DNA of 64,000 nt from Cronobacter dublinensis subsp. dublinensis LMG 23823 (GTDB lineage Bacteria; Pseudomonadota; Gammaproteobacteria; Enterobacterales; Enterobacteriaceae): NCBI RefSeq assembly GCF_001277235.1, contig NZ_CP012266.1:3100001-3164000 (forward strand). Direction: 5' to 3'. Shown here in pieces: positions 60,433-64,000 of the stretch. The notes beneath the pieces were generated by a model. The model saw nothing but the letters and a program-made list of their open reading frames with translations. It ran no database searches and was not told the DNA's origin. Each line of letters begins with the position of its first letter. The stretch's first letter is position 1. The position numbers and the translations under genes were made by a program.

Positions 60433-61046
60433 GTCGCGCGCTCCGCCGTCAGGCTCAGCGTGCGCAGCGGACAGTGTAGCGCGCGCAGCGGCTGATGCGT
60501 GGTGAGGATTATCGCGCCGCCGCGCGCCGCGTGGTGTTCAAGACGGCGCGTGAAGGCCTCGACACCCGCGGCGTCGAGCGCTGTCAGCGGCTCATCCAGC
60601 ACCCATAGCGGCGCATCGCTAAGCCACAGCCGCGCCAGCGCGACCCGGCGCTGCTGGCCTGCCGAGAGCTGCGCGACCGGCAGATCTTCATAGCCGCCAA
60701 GCCCGATGGCCGCCAGCGCCTGCCAGCGCGCGTCGCGCGCCGCGTCAGGGTGATAAAACGCCAGATTTTCATCGGCGGTCAGCGCCGCTTTGATGCCCGG
60801 CAGGTGGCCGAGCCACAACAATTCCTGATGAAAAGCAGAACGCTGATGCGCAAGCAGTTCGCCGCGCCAGAGCACGTCGCCCTGCTCAGGGCGCGTCAGC
60901 CCGACCAGCAGACGCAGGAGCGAGGTCTTCCCGGCGCCGTTCGCGCCGACCAGATGCACCACCTCGCCCGGCGGGACGCGAAACGACAGCGCGCGAAACA
61001 GCAGGCGCTCGTCACGCAGGCAGGCGAGATTGCGGGCTTCTAACAT
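60429..61046 (-). CDS. ccmA: haem exporter ATP-binding protein CcmA
   Basis: ATPase of the CcmAB complex. It has 205 residues. Walker A GANGAGKTSLLRLLVG, the ABC signature LSAGQQRRVALARLW, Walker B LWVLDEPLTALDAAG and H-loop ILTTHQPL are all present. It is the first gene of the ccm operon; the 196-base gap to yfdC (61047-61242) should contain divergent promoters for both, but I could not assign boxes confidently. No nap or nrf genes adjoin it. Confidence 0.97.
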   Translation of the reverse strand: MLEARNLACLRDERLLFRALSFRVPPGEVVHLVGANGAGKTSLLRLLVGLTRPEQGDVLWRGELLAHQRSAFHQELLWLGHLPGIKAALTADENLAFYHPDAARDARWQALAAIGLGGYEDLPVAQLSAGQQRRVALARLWLSDAPLWVLDEPLTALDAAGVEAFTRRLEHHAARGGAIILTTHQPLRALHCPLRTLSLTAERAT

Positions 61047-61242
61047 GGACGGCTCCTTTCAGGCGAGTCGGGAATAGTAACACAGGGGCATGACGCGGCC
61101 ACCTCACGCGCCGCGCAGGCGGCGAAACCCTGTGCAATCGCGCGCGACATCGTCCTCTGAAAGCCGAATTGTCTGTTTTTGCGGATAACCGCTACCGACG
61201 CGCTACGCTTAACGCAGCCCCCTTATCTGACAGGAGCCCCAT

Positions 61243-62193
61243 ATGGACAAGATTGGCGAGGAAAAAATCGACGACGCGGATGAGCTGGAAGTCGAAAGCG
61301 AAGAGAAAAAAAGCGGTAAAGAGATAGAAGTGGATGAAGAGGCCCTGCCGTCGCGCGCGATGGCCATTCACGAACACATCCGCCAGGATGGCGAAAAAGA
61401 GCTGGAGCGCGATGCGATGGCGCTGTTCTGGTCGGCTATCGCCGCCGGTCTGTCGATGGGCGCGTCGCTGCTGGCGAAGGGGATTTTCCATGTGCATCTG
61501 GAAGGCATTCCGGGCGGCTTTTTGCTGGAAAGCCTCGGCTACACCTTCGGCTTTATTATCGTCATCATGGCGCGCCAGCAGCTCTTTACTGAAAACACCG
61601 TAACGGCGGTCCTGCCGGTGATGCACAACCCTACCGGCACCAACCTGCGCCTGCTGTTGCGGCTCTGGGGCGTGGTGCTGCTCGGGAATCTCGTCGGCAC
61701 CGGGCTTGCGGCGCTGGCGTTTGAATTTATGCCCATTTTCGATGAAGCCACGCGCGACGCCTTTGTGACCATCGGCATGGAAGTGATGCACAACTCACCG
61801 GGCGAAATGTTCTCTAACGCGATTATCTCCGGGTGGATCATCGCGACGATGGTCTGGATGTTTCCCTCCGCGGGGTCGGCCAAAATCGTGGTGATTATCC
61901 TCATGACCTGGCTTATCGCGCTCGGCAATACCACGCATATTGTGGTCGGCACCGTCGAAATTCTCTATCTGGTGTTTAACGGCACGATCCACTGGAGCGA
62001 GTTTTTCTGGCCTTTCGCCCTGCCGACGCTTGCGGGCAATATCATCGGCGGGACGTTTATCTTCGCACTATTGAGCCACGCGCAGATCCGTAATGATATG
62101 GCGGCGCAGAAAAAGGAACAGGCCACGGCGCAGGCGAAAAGCGAGAAGGTGATCGCGCAAAAAGAGGAAGAAGCACGACGCGCCGCGCGCTAA
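61243..62193 (+). CDS. yfdC: formate/nitrite-transporter-family protein YfdC
   Basis: An inner-membrane protein of the FNT family; transported ion unknown. It has 316 residues: an acidic N-terminal tail of about 60 residues (ELEVESEEKKSGKEIEVDEE), then six membrane helices with the FNT motifs (IAAGLSMGASLLAKGIF; RQQLFTENTVTAVLPVM; LGNTTHIVVGTVEILYLV), and a Lys/Gln/Ala-rich tail. It is the gene before argW, as in E. coli. Confidence 0.94.
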   Translation: MDKIGEEKIDDADELEVESEEKKSGKEIEVDEEALPSRAMAIHEHIRQDGEKELERDAMALFWSAIAAGLSMGASLLAKGIFHVHLEGIPGGFLLESLGYTFGFIIVIMARQQLFTENTVTAVLPVMHNPTGTNLRLLLRLWGVVLLGNLVGTGLAALAFEFMPIFDEATRDAFVTIGMEVMHNSPGEMFSNAIISGWIIATMVWMFPSAGSAKIVVIILMTWLIALGNTTHIVVGTVEILYLVFNGTIHWSEFFWPFALPTLAGNIIGGTFIFALLSHAQIRNDMAAQKKEQATAQAKSEKVIAQKEEEARRAAR

Positions 62194-62269
62194 GTATGGC
62201 GAGGAATTGAACAAACAGGCGGCGGAGCCCTTAACGGCGGTGTAAAAATCGGTATACTGACGCCGCCTC

Positions 62270-62344
62270 GTCCCCTTAGTTAAATGGATATAACGAGCCC
62301 CTCCTAAGGGCTAGTTGCAGGTTCGATTCCTGCAGGGGACGCCA
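62270..62344 (+). tRNA. argW: tRNA-Arg, anticodon CCT (argW)
   Basis: The acceptor arm GTCCCCT pairs with AGGGGAC and is followed by discriminator G and encoded CCA at 62342-62344. The D arm (TAGTTAAATGGATATAACGA), the anticodon loop with CCT (CCCTCCTAAGGG) and the T arm (GCAGGTTCGATTCCTGC) fold as a standard 75-base tRNA; it is nearly identical to E. coli argW. It reads the rare AGG codon. Its 3' half is a common integration site. Confidence 0.97.
62321..62344. other. predicted attachment site (attL) at the 3' end of argW
   Basis: The T arm to CCA end of argW is followed at once by an element with a tyrosine integrase gene in the same direction, the usual arrangement when an island enters the tRNA 3' end and regenerates it. 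The matching right-hand repeat is outside the window, so the exact core cannot be defined. Confidence 0.6.
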
Positions 62345-62461
62345 TTTTGATGTTTGCCCGCCTCCGTTAAAGTTCGCAAATCTTACTTAAACCCAGTCCA
62401 CAAGCCATTCCAACGTTCGTTCTTGTTCGCGTCGGTTCGTTGAAAGCCTCATTTTTTTCTT

Positions 62462-62521
62462 GGGTAAATTTTGGGTAAAATAGTTTTACCCATCAAATTT
62501 TTACCCAGTTGGGTTTTACCC
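62462..62521. repeat. five GGGTAAA/TTTACCC heptamers before the integrase gene
   Basis: GGGTAAA occurs at 62462-62468 and 62473-62479; its reverse complement TTTACCC at 62485-62491, 62500-62506 and 62515-62521, the last ending two bases before the integrase ATG. They could be integrase arm-type sites and/or an autoregulatory operator. Confidence 0.7.
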
Positions 62522-62522
62522 A

Positions 62523-63543
62523 ATGCTTACTATCAAGCAGATCGACGCAGCCAAACCTAAAGAAAAGCCCTACCGTTTAGCCGATGGGAATGGGCTATAT
62601 CTTTACGTGCCAGTGAGCGGAAAAAAGGTTTGGCAGGTTCGTTATCACATTGGCGGGAAAGAAAAAATCCATACTGTCGGCAAATACCCTGAGATCGGCC
62701 CGGCAAATGTAATCAGAAGGATATGCGACTGAACTACGCCGAATATTTGATGCAGATATTTTGCCGTTTCCTGGCGGCATGGCTTTAGAAGAAATAAAAC
62801 CCATGACGCTTTTAGCGGTGCTACGCCGGTTCGAAGACCGTGGTGCAATGGAGCTGGCCAATAAGGCACGTCGGCGCTGCGGAGAGGTGTTTCGATATGC
62901 CGTAGTAACCGGTAGAGCTAAATATAATCCTGCGCCTGATCTGGCTGATGCTATGAAGGGATACGGGAAAAAGAATTTCCCGTTTCTTCCAGCTGATCAG
63001 ATCCCTGCTTTCAACCAAGCGCTTGCAGGCTATGGTGGGAGCGTGGTTTCTCGCATTGCTACTCAGGTGCTTCAATATACGGCCATGCGTACTAAAGAGT
63101 TGCGCTCTATGCTGTGGCAGAACGTTGATTTTGAAAGCTGGCTTATCTTAATCGATGCGGAAGTAATGAAAAATCGCAAACAACATTTGGTTCCAATGTC
63201 GCAGCAGGTCTACGATCTTTTAAAGCATCTTCAACCCATTACTTCGCTTTCGCCGTTCGTGTTTGCCGGCCGTAACGATAAGCGTAAACCTATGAGCGAG
63301 AACACCGTTTTACAGGTTATCCGCCAAATCGGGTACGAGGGTTTGGCAAGCGGTCATGGCTTTCGACACCAGTTCAGTACCATTCTTAACGAGCATAGCT
63401 GGCCTCAGGATGCTATAGAACGCCAGCAAGCTCACATTGATCGCAATAACATTCGCGGCATATACAATCATGCTCAATATTTGGATAAACGGCGGGAAAT
63501 GATGCAATGGTGGGCTGATTGGCTAGATGGAATTATTAAGTAA
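62523..63543 (+). pseudogene. intS: P4-type tyrosine integrase with internal deletion and frameshift
   Basis: Integrates or excises the element at argW when intact; the symbol is by analogy with the E. coli argW integrase. The N-terminal arm-binding domain is read from 62523 (MLTIKQIDAAKPKEKPYRLADG) to ...VGKYPEIGPANV. At about 62707-62713 the frame breaks, and the protein resumes in another frame from 62713 as SEGYATELRRIFDADI, then LPFPGGMALEEIKPMTLLAVL. Typical relatives have some 60-70 residues between those points, which are missing here. The catalytic part still has Arg (AMRTKELRSMLW), H-x-x-R (SGHGFRHQFSTIL) and Tyr (YNHAQYLDKRREMMQWW). No start codon serves the downstream half, so it is probably inactive. 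Confidence 0.85.
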
Positions 63544-63639
63544 TGTACAAAACAATAAATTAGGCAATTTACATACTCGCCTTATATACACATTTAATTT
63601 CTTGAATTAAATATATTTTATAGGCCGAGAAACAAAAAT

Positions 63640-63668
63640 ATGCCGCCCGGAGGCGGCATTTTCTTTCA
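63640..63668 (+). terminator. terminator after the integrase remnant
   Basis: TGCCGCC-CGGA-GGCGGCA with A-rich flank before and TTTTCTTTC after. It separates the integrase remnant from the convergent AT-rich gene and could act on both strands. The 63544-63640 stretch before it is AT-rich and featureless. Confidence 0.8.
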
Positions 63669-64000
63669 CCCCATATTCTCAGAAACTTCTTCCGCACCTA
63701 GTAGATAACTAATTACACTTAATACCTTCTCTCTATTCTGGAAAAACCTTGCAATATAACTAGTTGGAAATCTTCTTTGTATGTAGTTGTAAGTTTCAGA
63801 AGCCATATCAATACAATCATCCAATGACATATTCCTTTCATATGATATTAAATGGTTTTCTATTGATGCAATTTTTAATCTATCCATCAAAATGGATATT
63901 AAGACATAATTTCCATGAATCATTACTTGGTGAATTTGTTTTTGATTTTCTTTATCTAATGAAAGAAGCCTGACTATGCTTTCTTGTAGAATATCATTTG
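63666..64000 (-). CDS. unrecognised AT-rich island gene, C-terminal part (5' end beyond window)
   Basis: The frame is open from base 64000 leftward to the stop at 63666, 110 residues, with an internal Met at 63923 that need not be the start. The visible part (NDILQESIVRLLSLDKENQ, then VLISILMDRLKIASIENHL, and RRFPTSYIARFFQNREKVL) is charged and apparently helical, with no signal peptide or membrane helix. I recognise no family. GC is far below that of the backbone, and rare codons (ATA, AGA) are frequent, in keeping with horizontal transfer. Confidence 0.6.
   Translation of the reverse strand, partial: NDILQESIVRLLSLDKENQKQIHQVMIHGNYVLISILMDRLKIASIENHLISYERNMSLDDCIDMASETYNYIQRRFPTSYIARFFQNREKVLSVISYLLGAEEVSENMG

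Larger units (their letters stand above)
62345..64000. mobile_element. left end of an argW-integrated genomic island
   Basis: Base composition drops sharply after argW. The segment holds a broken P4-type integrase, five GGGTAAA/TTTACCC heptamers ahead of it, a terminator, and an AT-rich gene that leaves the window. In E. coli K-12 argW carries the CPS-53 prophage at the same spot. The right end and most of the cargo are not visible. Confidence 0.8.

Noticed and set aside
1..64000. CRISPR arrays, rRNA genes, insertion sequences
   Set aside because: I saw no regularly spaced long direct repeats, no rRNA sequence and no transposase; the only short repeats found are the 9-base units near 16301 and the heptamers near 62462.

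Overview
The window is a chromosome segment of a GC-rich member of the Enterobacteriaceae. Gene content and order follow the E. coli K-12 lrhA to argW interval almost gene for gene, and the protein sequences match enterobacterial orthologues along their whole length. The high GC, the ramR-ramA pair beside pta and the ccm operon beside yfdC suggest Cronobacter or a close relative. That genus assignment is an inference from memory of gene orders, not a computed result.

Layout. 1-7042: lrhA (cut by the left edge), a 950-base non-coding leader region, alaA, yfbR, and the yfbS-yfbT-yfbU-yfbV run. 7377-10804: ackA-pta. 10873-12391: accessory segment with a small membrane protein gene and the divergent ramA/ramR regulatory pair, standing where E. 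coli has yfcC. 12440-16206: yfcD, yfcE, yfcF, yfcG, a degraded folX relic and yfcH. 16339-17686: a RES-type toxin-antitoxin pair where E. coli has yfcI. 17722-21779: the histidine and lysine/arginine/ornithine uptake genes hisP-hisM-hisQ-hisJ and argT. 22058-31862: ubiX, purF, cvpA, dedD, folC, accD, dedA, truA, usg, pdxB, all on the minus strand. 31982-32989: flk. 33044-35812: a subtilisin-like autotransporter where E. coli has yfcJ. 36374-39760: fabB and mnmC. 39930-41483: an extra chemoreceptor gene. 41526-51522: yfcL, epmC, yfcA, mepA, aroC, prmB, smrB, sixA, fadJ, fadI, yfcZ. 51880-54135: fadL and mlaA. 54159-61046: a complete minus-strand cytochrome c maturation operon ccmABCDEFGHI. 61243-62193: yfdC. 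62270-62344: tRNA-Arg(CCU), argW, followed by the left end of an integrated element with a broken tyrosine integrase and an AT-rich gene running off the window.

How the genes work together. ackA-pta is the acetate/acetyl-phosphate node. fadL, fadI and fadJ form the fatty-acid import and oxidation set, and FadR-like operators are visible in front of fadL and fadI. purF is preceded, ahead of cvpA, by a near-consensus PurR box. argT has a sigma-54-type -24/-12 promoter. ramA has a near-consensus sigma-70 promoter whose -10 overlaps a perfect 10-base inverted repeat, the expected RamR operator. The ccm genes overlap or nearly touch and encode the whole haem-handling and ligation pathway.

The accessory insertions (ramRA, RES pair, autotransporter, chemoreceptor, argW island) sit exactly at joints of the conserved backbone. 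The most interesting items are the ramRA control region, the folX relic, the RES pair with three 9-base repeats over its promoter, the autotransporter with a lipobox-like signal peptide, and the argW island whose integrase has lost an internal segment.
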